Assembly: GCA_030407315.1 (NCBI GenBank)
Contig: JALQPE010001420.1
Coordinates: 1-25,984, forward strand
From: Asparagopsis taxiformis
Lineage: Eukaryota; Rhodophyta; Florideophyceae; Bonnemaisoniales; Bonnemaisoniaceae
Length of the DNA: 25,984 bases
Direction: 5' to 3'
The translations under genes were made by a program, and so were the position numbers. Position 1 is the first letter of the stretch. The number at the start of each line of letters is the position of its first letter. The notes beneath the pieces are model-generated. The model searched no databases and had not been told where the DNA came from. It worked only from the letters and a program-made list of their open reading frames with translations. Shown here piece after piece: positions 1 to 9,728 of this stretch.

Positions 1-761
1 CTTAATCCGGACATTAGAGAAAATTACGAAATCCTTATAGATTATTCTCAAAAAAATAATAATAAGATAGTGAACTTATTATATATAAAAAGATTAATGA
101 AATGAGATAGTATTCTTTTTAATAACTATAATATTTAAGTAAAAATATTAGTTTAAAATACGATACTCCTAAATTAATTCAGAAGAAAGAAATTTTATTG
201 AACAAATAGAAAAAACAAAAAAATGTATTGGATATGTTATTGTAATATTATCAATTGCTAGCGCTAGTATATTGGTTTTACTAATAATAAATAGTCATCG
301 CAAAAGGGTTTATAAATTAAATTTGAGAGCTTCTTAACAACTCACAGAACAATGAAGAAATTATTGTTCCTAACAATGATAGTATTAAGTTAGATCTTGG
401 TATTTCACCAGAAATTAGTGAGAAAATCTTATCCAGTCTGGATAAATTTATAATTGACAAGGATATCTACAGCCAGATTTATCAATAACCTCCTTGTCAA
501 AAGATCTAAATACGAATACAAAGTATTTATCTAAAGTAATAAATTATACATATCAAAAGTCTTTTACTTATTCATTAATGATCTAAGAATTGAATATATC
601 GTAGAAGAAATAAAAATAATAAACATTTCAAAAACTATACAATTAAGGCTATAAGTGAACATGCAGGATTTAAGAACTCGCAGTCATTTTCTCAAGCATT
701 CTTCAAGAAAACAGGTATTTATCCTTCATATTTCATGAAAAACCTTTATCTAAAAATATAG
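1..761 (+). pseudogene. TPR-TM-AraC family transcriptional regulator, 5' part outside window, several frame breaks
   Basis: This is the C-terminal part of a membrane-bound one-component regulator. Frame 1 at the left edge encodes the end of a TPR-like region (LNPDIRENYEILIDYSQK) that matches the equivalent region of the better preserved regulator at 5922-7620. A hydrophobic segment (IVILSIASASILVLLIIN, about 236-295) follows, then a linker. The AraC-type HTH comes last, with the pieces LNTNTKYLSKVI, YFINDLRIEYIVEEI, AISEHAGFKNSQSFSQAFF and KKTGIYPSYFMK, ending at TAG 759-761. These pieces lie in at least four frames, so the gene is either decayed or the assembly has indels here. It lies directly upstream of a lanthipeptide-type precursor, repeating the regulator-precursor pairing seen three times on the other strand. 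Family assignment is firm; function and partner are inferred. Confidence 0.7.
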
Positions 762-782
762 CTTTAAAGCCATACTTTTTGA

Positions 783-803
783 TTTAAATTCCGTGAATTT
801 AAA
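783..803. promoter_or_regulatory. Perfect 21-bp dyad, putative operator of the precursor at 886
   Basis: TTTAAATTC, a 3-nt centre CGT, then GAATTTAAA. It lies 22 nt after the regulator stop and 83 nt before the precursor ATG. It occupies the same position, between regulator and first precursor, as the dyads at 18005-18036, 20874-20897 and 25085-25106. Here the dyad centre is about 53 bp from the best -10 box (846-853), one helical turn more than the 43 bp seen in the other modules. Operator function is inferred. Confidence 0.45.
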
Positions 804-845
804 GTACATTTCTCTGAATATAATAAGAACTGATTCAAAAATGAA

Positions 846-853
846 TACTTTTG
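846..853 (+). promoter_or_regulatory. Bacteroidota -10 (TAnnTTTG) box of the precursor at 886
   Basis: TACTTTTG matches the Bacteroidota -7/-10 consensus exactly and lies 32 nt before the ATG at 886. No TTG is seen at the usual -33 distance, which would fit a promoter that needs an activator. Confidence 0.45.
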
Positions 854-885
854 CTGGCAAATTAAATAGTAAAATTTAAAATCAA

Positions 886-1050
886 ATGAAAAAAGACAAA
901 GGAAAATTAAAACTAAGTTTTGACAAACTGACTATTGCAAAATTAAATAATTTAAGAGATGTTATGGGCGGTGGTGATCAAGATCAAATGACAGGCACAA
1001 GAAAATGCCCAACCAAGGATGAACTTGATCCAAAATGTGATAGTCAATAA
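886..1050 (+). CDS. Lanthipeptide-type precursor peptide (type A leader, 54 aa)
   Basis: An intact small ORF of 54 codons. The leader begins MKKDKGKLKLSFDKLTIAKL, followed by NNLRDVMGGG. The LTIA-K-L block plus a GG-like cleavage site is the hallmark of Bacteroidota class I lanthipeptide leaders and is shared with the peptides at 17724, 20607 and 24810. The core after GG has about 25 residues, with two Cys (one soon after TRK, one near the end), two Thr after TG, one more Thr and a C-terminal Ser. This is enough for one or two lanthionine rings. It sits between a regulator and an S8 protease, so the protease may be dedicated to leader removal. No LanB or LanC lies beside it; the enzymes at 12.7-17.1 kb might act on it. 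Confidence 0.7.
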   Translation: MKKDKGKLKLSFDKLTIAKLNNLRDVMGGGDQDQMTGTRKCPTKDELDPKCDSQ

Positions 1051-1065
1051 TTAGGAAAACCGTTC

Positions 1066-2756
1066 ATGACTAACAAAAAGTATTTACTGGGAATAGTTTT
1101 ATTACTCTAGTTTACTGTAAACCTATAAATGTTTACTACTCTAGTAGTTTTTCTATAATTAAACAAAAAAATAAAAACTATCAAAAGCCGATAAACAAGA
1201 TTGGCAACATAAAGATATTATTAATGATACTATTCCCGGTATAGCTTGGAAAGTCATATGAAGAATTCTTAAAAGATAAATCTGGCGATACAATAATTGT
1301 TGCGGTATTAGATTCAGGGTTTGATGTCAATCACGAAGATTTAAAAGATCAAATTTGGGTAAATGTAAAGGAGATTCCTAATAATAATATTGATGATGAT
1401 AAAATGGCTACATTGATGATATAAATGGATGGAACTTTTTAGGTAATTCCAAAGAGACTTTGGTATTTGAAAATTACGAATATGTTAGAGTAATTAGAAG
1501 ATTAAAACCTCTTTTTGAGAATTTGAAAAAAAGAGCAAATCGATAGTGAAAATAAAAAGCTCTATAACATTTACCAAAATGCTAATAAAGATCTAGAAAG
1601 GCATTTGAAATCTATCCCTGATGATTATGAGTTCTTAGAGGATCTTACAAGTTCTAGAAAGGCAATGGATAAATACTTCTCTACGGATCAATATACAATT
1701 GAACAGTTGCTAAAAATTAATCAGGTGAGGATACTATATTAAAGAACATATCCGTAATAGAAATTTGCTATGAGATATGAAATGGGAGAGGAATGGGAAA
1801 ACAATTATAGAAAGACATTGAAATCAATAAAAAATACAGACTTAATTTAGATTATATGGAAGAAGCCTTATCGGTGATGATCCTTATGTCTTAGGAAATG
1901 GTCGTTACGGAAATAATGATTTAGCTGGTGATCTTACTTTAGAATCTCATGGCACAAAAGTAGCCGGAGTAATAGGAGCTACTAGAAATAATAATATTGG
2001 TATCGACGGTATTACTAATATTGTCAAAATATGCCTATTCGAGTAGTGCCAAGAGGAGATGAGTATGATAAAGATGTTGCTCATGCTATAAGGTATGCCG
2101 TGGACAATGGCGCTAAATTATTAATATAAGTTTTGGTAAAGAATATTCTTTAGATAAAAGTTTTGTTTCTGATGCGATAAAGTATGCAGAAAAAGAATGT
2201 CTGATGTTTTTGCTCAGCAGGTAATGAAGCTCAAATTCTGATGAAAAAGAATTTTATCCAAATGATTATAATTCTGATACCAGAACAGAAATATCGAATA
2301 ATTTTATTTCAGTTGGAGCTTCATCCTATAGTCTCAACAAGTGGATTCTTACCTACTTTTCTAACTATGGGAAAAACAATGTAGATATTTTTGCTCCTGG
2401 GAAAGATATTTACACCACTCATCCTAATAACAAATATGAATCAGTAGAAGGTACCTCTTTTTCCGCTCCAATTGTTTCGGGTATAGCAGCCTTAATTAGA
2501 TCACATTATCCTAAGTTAAATGTTTCGCAGGTTAAAGAAATTTTATTGGAATCTGGAACTTCTTATAACATAGATGTTAATATCGAACAAGAAGATGGTA
2601 CTGAAAAGAAAGTCCTTTTCTGAACTTTCAAAATCAGGCAAAATAGTTAATGCTTACAATGCTCTTTTGATGGCGGAACAAATTTCAAATACTAAGAATA
2701 AAATACTTCAAGAAACATTTAAGATTCCAATGAAAAAAATAACCTTTCTACTTTAA
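1066..2756 (+). pseudogene. S8 family (subtilisin-like) serine protease, exported, multiple frameshifts
   Basis: The start ATG opens MTNKKYLLGIVLLL, a signal-peptide-like stretch, 15 nt after the precursor stop. The subtilase motifs are all present but in different frames: catalytic Asp in AVLDSG (Asp codon 1311), catalytic His in SHGTKVAGVIGA (His codon 1948), SAGNEA near 2214-2230, and catalytic Ser in GTSFSAP (2450-2470). Between Asp and His there is an insertion of about 200 residues rich in charged residues. The C-terminal VNAYNALL is usual for subtilases. At least four frame changes occur, so the gene is either decayed or badly assembled. The in-frame stop is at 2754-2756, but the real stop may be TGA at 2731-2733, overlapping the next ATG. 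By context it could be a lanthipeptide leader protease (LanP-like); that role is inferred. Confidence 0.65.
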
Positions 2757-4461
2757 TCCTATCACTAAATACGGTCTTAGGCAAGAATTTCATGGGATGT
2801 TCCAAAAGGAAAAGAAACCCAATAAAAGGAGATACGAAACACTTGTATGAGGTAAATCTAAACACAGGTGAATTGCTACAATTAGAACTGCTTCAAAAAA
2901 ATGTAGATATACAGATAGTAGCCTTTTTTGCTAACAACGATACCGTACAACTTTTTGACTCACCTAATGGGAAAAATGGACCAGAAATCATCGAGCTACC
3001 TATTGAGAAAACTGAAAAGTACACCCTAGAAGTAAGCCCAATTATTCCTAAACGATACGAGGATTCAGTACGTCAAAACTATATTAAAAATATTGATGGT
3101 AGTTACCTAGTGTCAGAATTCAAAGTGCTTACTGTAAAAGAGCATGAAGCGCTTAAGGAGTTACGTAATGCTCAAAAAGATAGTGTGATCACTTGGATAA
3201 AAGATCAATCGGTAGTATTAAAAAGTGTAAAGGCAGAAACGGGATTATCCGATCTCTCATATCTAAAATCAATCCTAAAAAATAAGAAGTTGTAGGCCTT
3301 GGAGAAACAGTCATGGTAGCAAAGAAGTTTTCCAAATGAAGCACCGTATGCTCGAGTTTCTGGTAAAGAGTTGGGGTTCAACATTTTTGCCATTGAGGCA
3401 AGCCATGTTGGGTGTAAACCCATTAATGACTATGTATTACACGGCAAAGGTACGAGTAGAGAAGCCCTAACCAAACAAGGTTTTTTGATCTGGAATACTG
3501 AAGAGGTAATCGATATGATCGAATGGATGCGATCGTATAACAAAACGGTAACTGAAGATCAAAAAGTTCAATTTGTTGGGATTGACACGCAGTCTATTGG
3601 TTTGGAGCAGCTTATGAGAATGTAGGTTCCTATATAAAAAACATTAAGGAAAGTATTCGCCCTAAAATAGCTGTGGATTCAATCTTTAGCGATTTGTATG
3701 AAAAACGTAGGCAGCTCATGGAGAACGGCTCGGTACTTCGCGGTAAATTATATAGCTTGTTATCCTATTGGTGTGCACGAATCAAGATTAAAATATTACT
3801 TCTCCAGAAAAATATAAATCTGTTTTTTCTGACTTACGAAAAATATTCAAGGTGTAGAATCTGGAGATCAGGTATTGCGAAAAGACATTAAATATAATAT
3901 TCGTGACGAGTTCATGGCTCAAACAGTTTTAGAGGTACTTCAGAATGAAAAATCAGGTTCTAAAATGGTGCTTGGGCACATAATGCCCATATTTCAAAAA
4001 ATGCAGAAGAAATTGTAAATGGGGATGCCATACCGCTAGGGAGCATTTTAAAACGATATCTGTTCGAAGACTATTATGCTATTGGTTTTTCAACCAATCA
4101 AGGAAGTTTTAGGGCATTAAATTATAATTCTAAAGAAAAGAAGTATGGAAAATCTGCCGTTTTCGAACTTACTCCTGCAAAAGAAGTAGTTTGGATTGTA
4201 TTTTGCTCAAGCAAAAAAAGATATTTTCTTTCTTGACTTTATAAATTCATCTCACCCTAATGCAATACACTCTTTTTAGATAAAGAGAGAAAAGCGTATT
4301 CAGCAGGTGCCAGTTGGAGTCTGGATTATACTATTACACCTGCTTTTGACATGTCGCCGGGTAAATCTTTTGATGGAATGATTTTTATTAAAGAAACCTC
4401 TGCATCGATTCTTACTCCTGCAGGAGAAAAAGAGATAGAAAGTAGATTAGTAAAGCAGTAA
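2730..4461 (+). pseudogene. Erythromycin esterase family protein, secreted, several frameshifts
   Basis: The start chosen is ATG 2730, because MKKITFLL continues after a one-base frame change as LILSLNTVLGKNF, a normal signal peptide. An N-terminal domain of about 160 residues (2792-3295) precedes the esterase domain. Family motifs are GLGET followed by HGSKE near 3295-3325 (first active-site His), FAIEASH at 3386-3406 (Glu of the EA pair), RDEFMAQTVLEVL near 3902-3940, and WAHNAHISKNAEEI near 3972-4015 (second His). The C-terminus reads FDGMIFIKETSAS and stops at 4459-4461. Frame changes are seen near 2750, 3310, 3365, 3620, 3820, 3970, 4195 and 4275. Family members hydrolyse macrolide lactones, but many Bacteroidota members have unknown substrates, so no resistance claim is made. 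Confidence 0.7.
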
Positions 4462-4482
4462 ATTTCTAAGTTAATATTTTAA

Positions 4483-4521
4483 AAAACATCCTAGTATCAA
4501 AAAATGAAACTGGGATGTTTT
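4483..4521 (+). terminator. Stem-loop terminator after the esterase gene; one of an inverted pair
   Basis: Arms AAAACATCCTAGTATC and GAAACTGGGATGTTTT flank an A-rich loop, 21 nt after the stop codon, and T residues close the 3' arm. The same 39-bp unit occurs in reverse orientation at 8708-8746 with a single base difference. Confidence 0.7.
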
Positions 4522-4568
4522 AATATTGCCCTATTAAACCTTTTATAATAATCCCACGCATGATTTAT

Positions 4569-4576
4569 TATCTTTG
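4569..4576 (+). promoter_or_regulatory. Bacteroidota -10 box upstream of the DinB-like gene
   Basis: TATCTTTG fits TAnnTTTG and ends 23 nt before the ATG at 4600. No clear TTG is present at -33. Confidence 0.45.
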
Positions 4577-4599
4577 CCCGCTTTAAAAACAAAATTGAT

Positions 4600-5720
4600 A
4601 TGTTAGGTAGATTTTTAAAAAATATTATTCTCTTCGTCATAGTATTCATTAGTAATAATACTACTTCTCAAACTACTAAAAAATTGAAAGAGAGTGGGTT
4701 TCTTTGAACAAGAAATAGCTGTACAAACTAATGCAGAAGTAAATTTAAAGTAAGTGCTTATCTAAAAACAGATGGACACAAAAGTAATAGTGTGGCTGCA
4801 CTTTCTGCTTGGGTAAGTAATAAAAATGAAGAATACGGATTTGGAAAAAGCGTTAAGGATTCTATTACCGATGGATCTCAATGGACCAAATACGAAATTG
4901 AAGGTGAGTTTGATGATTTGCTGAAAAATTAACCTTCGGAGGTTGGGTAGTAAGTGATGGTAATTTCTACTTCGATGATTTGAACTCTTCTTTAAGAAAG
5001 AAGGGGGAGAATATGAACCTGTTACGATTAGCAACGCCAGTTTTGAAAAGAAAGTCAGTAATGATGAGATTCCCGAATGGCAACAAGATATCGATAAAGA
5101 AAAAAATATTATTAAAGTAGAAGGCTATTCATTTTTATCCAGAGATATAGCCAATACAGGTAAGTCTGCATTATTAATACAAGGAAAAGGAGTAAAAACA
5201 TCAGGAGGAAATATCGTATATCTAAAAAAGATGGGTTTTCCCCACAAATTGGAACCTTGATTTCGATGCTAAATAATTTAAGTAATCGAGTAGAAAGAGT
5301 TGTCAAGGATCTTGATATAAGAGAAACTGATCATCTTCTTGACGAAAAAGCCAACAGAATTGGAGCTTTGGTAATGCACCTTGCTGCTGCCGAAAAAATT
5401 TATCAGAATCTAACCTTTGAAAACCGTGAGTTTAATGATGAGGAAAAAGAAGAATGGCAAGTTGCCTTAGAGTTAGGAGAAGAAGCTAGGGAAAAGTTTA
5501 AGGAAAACCTATATCCTATTATCTAGATATTTATAAAAAAACCAGACAAAAGACTATAGAAGAGTTAAGAAAAAGAGATGATGAATGGTTAGACAAATCA
5601 TGGCCTGGTTCTGTTATGAATAATCATTATGCCTGGTTTCACGTGATGGAACATCAATCCAGTCATCTTGGGCAGATTTTAATGCTTAAGAAGCGAATTC
5701 CTGAAAAGAAGAAAAGATAG
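4600..5720 (+). CDS. Secreted protein with C-terminal DinB-like four-helix domain, frameshifted
   Basis: ATG 4600 opens a signal peptide (MLGRFLKNIILFVIVFIS, then a mature start after SQ). The first 130 or so mature residues look like a beta-sandwich carbohydrate-binding-type module: WTKYEIEGEFDD, LTFGGWVVSDGNFYFDDF. The C-terminal half (5257-5720) is a DinB/YfiT-like domain. It starts ISMLNNLSNRVERVVKDLD, carries His in ALVMHLAAAEKIY (about 5374), and ends with FHVMEHQSSHLGQILMLKK, which supplies two more His. These three His are the metal ligands of the DinB superfamily. Frame changes fall near 4705, 4740, 4920, 4985, 5222 and 5515. The raw frame stops at 5718-5720; one more base change would extend it to 5740. 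It is probably monocistronic, between its own promoter and the terminator at 5766. Substrate unknown. Confidence 0.65.
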
Positions 5721-5765
5721 AAATACTGAAGAAAAAGTGATTAAATAATCAATTCTAAACAAATC

Positions 5766-5794
5766 AAAGTCCTTAACTAGTGGTTAAGGACTTT
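5766..5794 (+). terminator. Rho-independent terminator after the DinB-like gene
   Basis: AAAGTCCTTAAC, loop TAGT, then GGTTAAGGACTTT followed by TTCTTTT. A perfect 12-bp stem with a T tract, 45 nt after the raw stop codon. Confidence 0.85.
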
Positions 5795-5872
5795 TTCTTT
5801 TAATACAACGCCCTACCCACTCATTTTTTATAAAATCGTGCAACACTCTCTATATTTTAAGTAGTTAGCACA

Positions 5873-5901
5873 TTGATCTTTGGTGATTTTAAATACTTTT
5901 G
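5873..5901 (+). promoter_or_regulatory. Canonical Bacteroidota promoter of the regulator at 5922
   Basis: TTG (5873-5875), an 18-nt spacer, then TACTTTTG (5894-5901), which is an exact TAnnTTTG. The ATG at 5922 follows 20 nt later. It has neither the dyad nor the identical promoter core found before the two complete - strand regulators. Confidence 0.65.
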
Positions 5902-5921
5902 ATCCCAACAAAAAGATAACT

Positions 5922-7620
5922 ATGCAGCTACGGGTCTATACAATTGTGATTTTCTTTTAGTTTCTATGATGGGATTTGGGCAGAAGTTTGAAGTGCCAGA
6001 TTCTTTGAAAAACAAAAATTACGAGCACTTAAAGAGCTCTTTCATAATACTTTTTATAATTCTAAATCAACTGCAAGAATTTATGCAAGAGCTTGTCTGG
6101 AGTTGAGTATAAAAGAAGAAAATGATGAGCATATATTTAAATCATACGATCTTCTCAGTTGGACTTATGAAATTTCAGATAATAAAAAAATTCAACTACT
6201 TGATAGTGCATTAATTATTGCAAATAAGATTAAAAAGAAACATTTTCGAGAATTGATTTATACTAGAAAAGGAACAGTTTACGAAAGGAGAGGTGATTTC
6301 GAAAGGACTTTAGAAAATTATTTAGAAGCATTAAGGCTATCTAAAAAAACAGGCAATAAAGCATATGAATACATGTCAAAACATAACATTGCATTATTAA
6401 AAAGAAATTAGCCAAATATGATGAAGCCAAAGAATTATTTAAGGAGTGCCTATCCTATGAAGACAGTATAAAAAATAAGACAGCTAGAGACACTATTTCC
6501 TATCTAGTAACTTTAGCAGAACTAATTTCTATATATAGACTAAAAAATGAGTTAGATTCTGCAAGAATATTAAACCAAAAAGGAATTAAACTCTCAAAAG
6601 ATAAAACCGTAATTAATCTATTTAACCTTAATCAAGGTATCCTAGATTATTATAACGAGGATTTTTATGAAGCTGATAAAAAGATAACAGCGCTTTTGCC
6701 TAAATTTTTTAATCGAAAAAATTTCTCCTATTTAGGAAACTATAATTACGTTGAGGCATATCTTCATTTAGGTCTTATCAATAATAGTATAAATAAATCC
6801 GAAAAAGCTATTTCGTATTTTAAGAAAGTAGACTCTATATCTAATCATATGAATTACATCGTTCCGCAAAGTAGGTCTGCATACGTAGAAATAATAGATT
6901 ATTATAAATCAAAAAACGACCCTAAAAATCAATTACTGTATATAAATAAGTTACTCAGGATCGATAGCATTTTAACCAATAATTATCGAATTGTTGGAGA
7001 TCAATTAACAAAAGAATATGATACACCAAATCTCCTAGCCGAAAAACAAAAACTAATCACTGCCCTAGAAAAAGAAAACACCAAAATCTCATCTCAAAAT
7101 ATTATTATTTCTGTTCTATTTGGGCTTAGTTTGCTAGGAATTGGATATTACTATTATCGCCAACGTTTGTACAAAAAACGTTTTTTGAAATTACTGGAAG
7201 AAAAGGTCAGCAATAATCAAAAAAAGATGATTCGAACTCTGATCCTCCAGGATCTTCTTCCATCAACAAAGAAACTCTTAATAAGCTTCTAGATAAATTA
7301 CAGCAATTTGAAGAAAAACAGGACTATCTAAAACAAGGCTTAATACCAAGGATCTAGCTAAAAGTTTTGGGTCTAACTCTAGTTATTTATCCAAAGTGGT
7401 CAATACCTTTAAAGAAAAAAGCTTTACCCAATATGTCAACGATCTACGTATCGATTTTGTGGTGGATAGATTGCAAGAAGATACCAGGTTTAGAAAATAT
7501 ACGGTAAAAGCTATTGCGCAAGAAATAGGCTTTAACAATGCTGAGGCTTTTGCCAAAGCTTTCTATAAAAAGACAGGGATTTATCCTTCGTATTTTATTA
7601 AGGAGTTGGATAAAAGGTAG
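5922..7620 (+). CDS. Membrane-bound TPR-AraC family transcriptional regulator, frameshifted
   Basis: One-component sensor-regulator. The signal peptide starts MQLRVYTIVIFF and continues in another frame to MGFGQKFEVPDSL. Several TPR-like helix pairs follow, e.g. ELIYTRKGTVYERRGDFERT and YVEAYLHLGLINNSINKSEK. A transmembrane segment (IIISVLFGLSLLGIGYYYY, about 7105-7160) leads to a basic coiled linker and the C-terminal AraC HTH. The HTH contains SSYLSKVVNTFKEKSFTQYV, NDLRIDFVVDRL, IAQEIGFNNAEAFAKAFYKK and TGIYPSYFIKEL, with stop at 7618-7620. Known topology for this type puts the TPRs in the periplasm and the HTH in the cytosol. Frame changes are near 5958, 6035, 6411, 7260 and 7345. It belongs with the regulator fragment at 1-761 (same GIYPSYF ending), not with the - strand set (GLNPSYYIKNI). 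No precursor lies next to it. Confidence 0.8.
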
Positions 7621-7695
7621 GCTATTTTAACGTAAATACTGGTATACGTTGCTTATTAGTAGGTGCAGGAGTAAAAGATTTTTTCGTCTAATACT

Positions 7696-8620
7696 TTATT
7701 TTAAAAACTCAATTGGAAAATATACCTGAGAATCCACAGCCTGTCCATTGATCTTTCCAGGATTAAACTGAAACCCACAATTCTTGATAATATCTACCCC
7801 AACTTTGTAAAAACCACCTTCATCCTTTTCAAGAGGTTCAATAAACTTAATCTTACCGTCTTTTTGAAGTAAAAAACTTAAATAGGTTCTGTATTTTTTT
7901 GCCTTCAGGATTTGATGCTGCCCTAACTTTAGATTGATAGCATTGTATTTCTTCTTTTGTTGGTTTTTTCATTTCCATTTGATTATCAAGTGCGGTAAAG
8001 TCTGCTGCAACTGGTTTTTTTGGAAGGTCAAACTCTTTTGCTTTGACATTTCTTTTTTTAACTTTAATAGCTTCCTGTACTTCAAAATAATTCTCATGCT
8101 CCGTTATAGCCTTAAGCAATATTGAACCATTTACTTCTTTTAATTTATTATACCAGTTCCCAATCTTATGCCCTTCAAAGTCGGCATAATTTACTCTAAT
8201 ATCATCAGAATAATATGTTTTTGACTCTCCAGATTCAGTTATTACCATATAGGTCTTGTATCCTAAAATAGTTGTCGCACTATCCTTATAAATTTTAGAA
8301 CCAAAATATTCTGCGTTTGCTTTTTGAGAATCTCTATAAGTTATATACGGAGAATTGATATAATCATCATACATTCTTTTCGTCTCATCATCATAAGTAT
8401 ATGAATAATTATATTCACCATCCTTATAATAAATTGATTTGTATTTTTTGGAGGTAATTATGTATTTAGCAGAATTTCCATGCTTTGTCTCCATAATCTT
8501 CTTCAAGTTTACTGTGTCAGATTTTGGAATAATTTTGAATTGATAGATTACTTCACCACTAAAATATTGAGATTGCGCTAAAAATGGAAGAAGAAGTATT
8601 AGTAATATTAGTTTTTTCAT
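7696..8620 (-). CDS. Secreted hypothetical protein with TonB-like C-terminal domain, one frameshift
   Basis: The gene starts MKKLILLILLLPFLAQSQYF, a clear signal peptide. The first 190 or so residues resemble GLPGLI/DUF4412-type secreted proteins: SGEVIYQFKI, YIITSKKYKSIYYKDGEY, ILGYKTYMVITESGES. The frame is lost in the T7 run at 7894-7900. The reading continues in another frame with YLSFLLQKDGKIKFIEPLE and ends NPGKINGQAVDSQVYFPIEF. That ending is typical of TonB C-terminal-like domains (P-G, nGxxV, xxPIxF). It is read convergently with the + strand regulator. Cellular role unknown; the split is probably an indel in the homopolymer. Confidence 0.6.
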
Positions 8621-8707
8621 TGATTTAGTAGATCTATTTGCTATGCAATTAATTGAGTTTGCTATTTTCTATTCTACCAGACTCTTCAGTTTAATTTCTG
8701 CAAATCT

Positions 8708-8746
8708 AAAACATCCCAGTTTCATTTTTTGATACTGGGATGTTTT
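8708..8746. terminator. Stem-loop terminator, inverted copy of 4483-4521
   Basis: Its reverse complement equals 4483-4521 at 38 of 39 positions. It lies between the divergent upstream end of the gene at 8620 and the 3' end of the HTH gene at 8804, so in the - direction it can terminate the HTH gene. It is symmetric enough to work both ways. Confidence 0.6.
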
Positions 8747-8803
8747 AATCAAACCATTCTCATTGTATGGGCTTAGATTTTATTTTGCTTACATCACACT
8801 AAC

Positions 8804-9047
8804 TCTATGTTCTTTAGGTTGATGATAAAATCCAAACCTAAACCCACGGCTTTTGAGTATACAAAACTCTTTAGTGCACCATCATAATGGATAGGTGCAT
8901 CCAGATCGCGCATGGTGTTGAGTACCCGATATAATTTGGTTTTTGAAATATCCAAGCGTTCGGCTAGTTCTATTGGTGTTCCGGTCGCTTGTAGTCTAAT
9001 AAGTTGATCAATACGCTTATAAGCTCTATTTGTTTAATAACATTCAT
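8804..9047 (-). CDS. Small HTH DNA-binding protein, frameshifted
   Basis: About 80 residues. ATG at 9047 begins MNVIKQIELI. After a one-base change near 9015 it continues RIDQLIRLQATGTPIELAER, then LDISKTKLYRVLNTMRDLDA and PIHYDGALKSFVYSK, ending IELV at 8804-8806. The middle part is a winged-helix/HTH (DeoR or HTH_11-like): LAERLDIS forms helix 2, KTKLYRVLNTM the recognition helix, and the Y-D-G part the wing. Small proteins of this kind are common in Bacteroidota and their targets are mostly unknown. Its own terminator would be 8708-8746. Confidence 0.55.
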
Positions 9048-9540
9048 TGGGCTCGCCTTTCAATTTTTGTTTTCTTACTATTTAACTTTTTATCCGTAGT
9101 GCTGAGATTAAGAATCTCATTGTGTTCCTAGAAAAGAACATATAATTAAAAAGAAGCCCGTTCTTAACAAGGCACAAGGTGCCAAAGAATCATTTTTTGT
9201 ATTCATAAGGTAGGTAGTAGGTGTATTAGTAATTCAATTTTTCCGTTGACAAACCTACAGTAAAAAATACCCCAAAACAATAGCCTCGTGGGGGGAAAAT
9301 CCCCTTTGACTTAAATTTTTCGTTATATCGCAACAATTAACAGATCAACTACACAAAACGAGCAGATGATCCATCAAATTTTGTTTGGGATCTCTAAACT
9401 TGCATCTTTTCTTGACAATTATTTAATGTTCTGTTCATTTTTTCTTTGGGTAGAAGCCATACTTTTGACGCAGTTGATTAGGGGGAAATTTTTGTTTTTG
9501 GAATTAGCCAGTTGTCGTTTCTAAATTCAAAAATCATATT

Positions 9541-9572
9541 AAAAGCCTTAGAAAGTGTGTTCTAAGGCTTTT
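9541..9572 (+). terminator. Strong stem-loop terminator without an upstream ORF
   Basis: AAAAGCCTTAGAA, loop AGTGTG, TTCTAAGGCTTTT, followed by CGTTTTTT. A 13-bp perfect stem and T-rich tail, placed mid-intergenic. It may end a non-coding transcript from about 9300-9540, or protect the downstream lipoprotein promoter. Confidence 0.65.
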
Positions 9573-9695
9573 CGTTTTTTGGCCGTTTGATAACGAAAAT
9601 CACTATCAGACACAATGTCCTAAATCTGTTTTTACAAATCATTAACATATTATAAATCAACCTGTTAAATAAATATTTTCAGATATTGAAACGTG

Positions 9696-9703
9696 TATAT
9701 TTG
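9696..9703 (+). promoter_or_regulatory. -10 box of the lipoprotein gene
   Basis: TATATTTG is an exact TAnnTTTG and ends 25 nt before the chosen ATG at 9729. This supports that start over the upstream in-frame ATG at 9693, which would overlap the promoter. Confidence 0.5.
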
Positions 9704-9728
9704 TGATAACCACTTAAATATATGTATC

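Larger units (their letters stand above)
9048..9728. other. Long intergenic region with hairpins but no gene
   Basis: No convincing coding frame on either strand. It contains a small perfect hairpin at 9171-9183 (GGCAC, AAG, GTGCC), a G-run/C-run hairpin at 9292-9304 (GGGG, AAAAT, CCCC), a strong terminator at 9541-9572, and a -10 box at 9696-9703. The strong terminator without an ORF before it leaves room for a small RNA ending at about 9575, but nothing identifies one. Confidence 0.4.

Noticed and set aside
2730..4461. Naming the esterase as a macrolide resistance gene
   Set aside because: Family motifs alone do not show the substrate, and many members outside pathogens do not act on macrolides.
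9292..9304. GGGG/CCCC hairpin as a terminator
   Set aside because: Only a 4-bp core stem and no T run after it.
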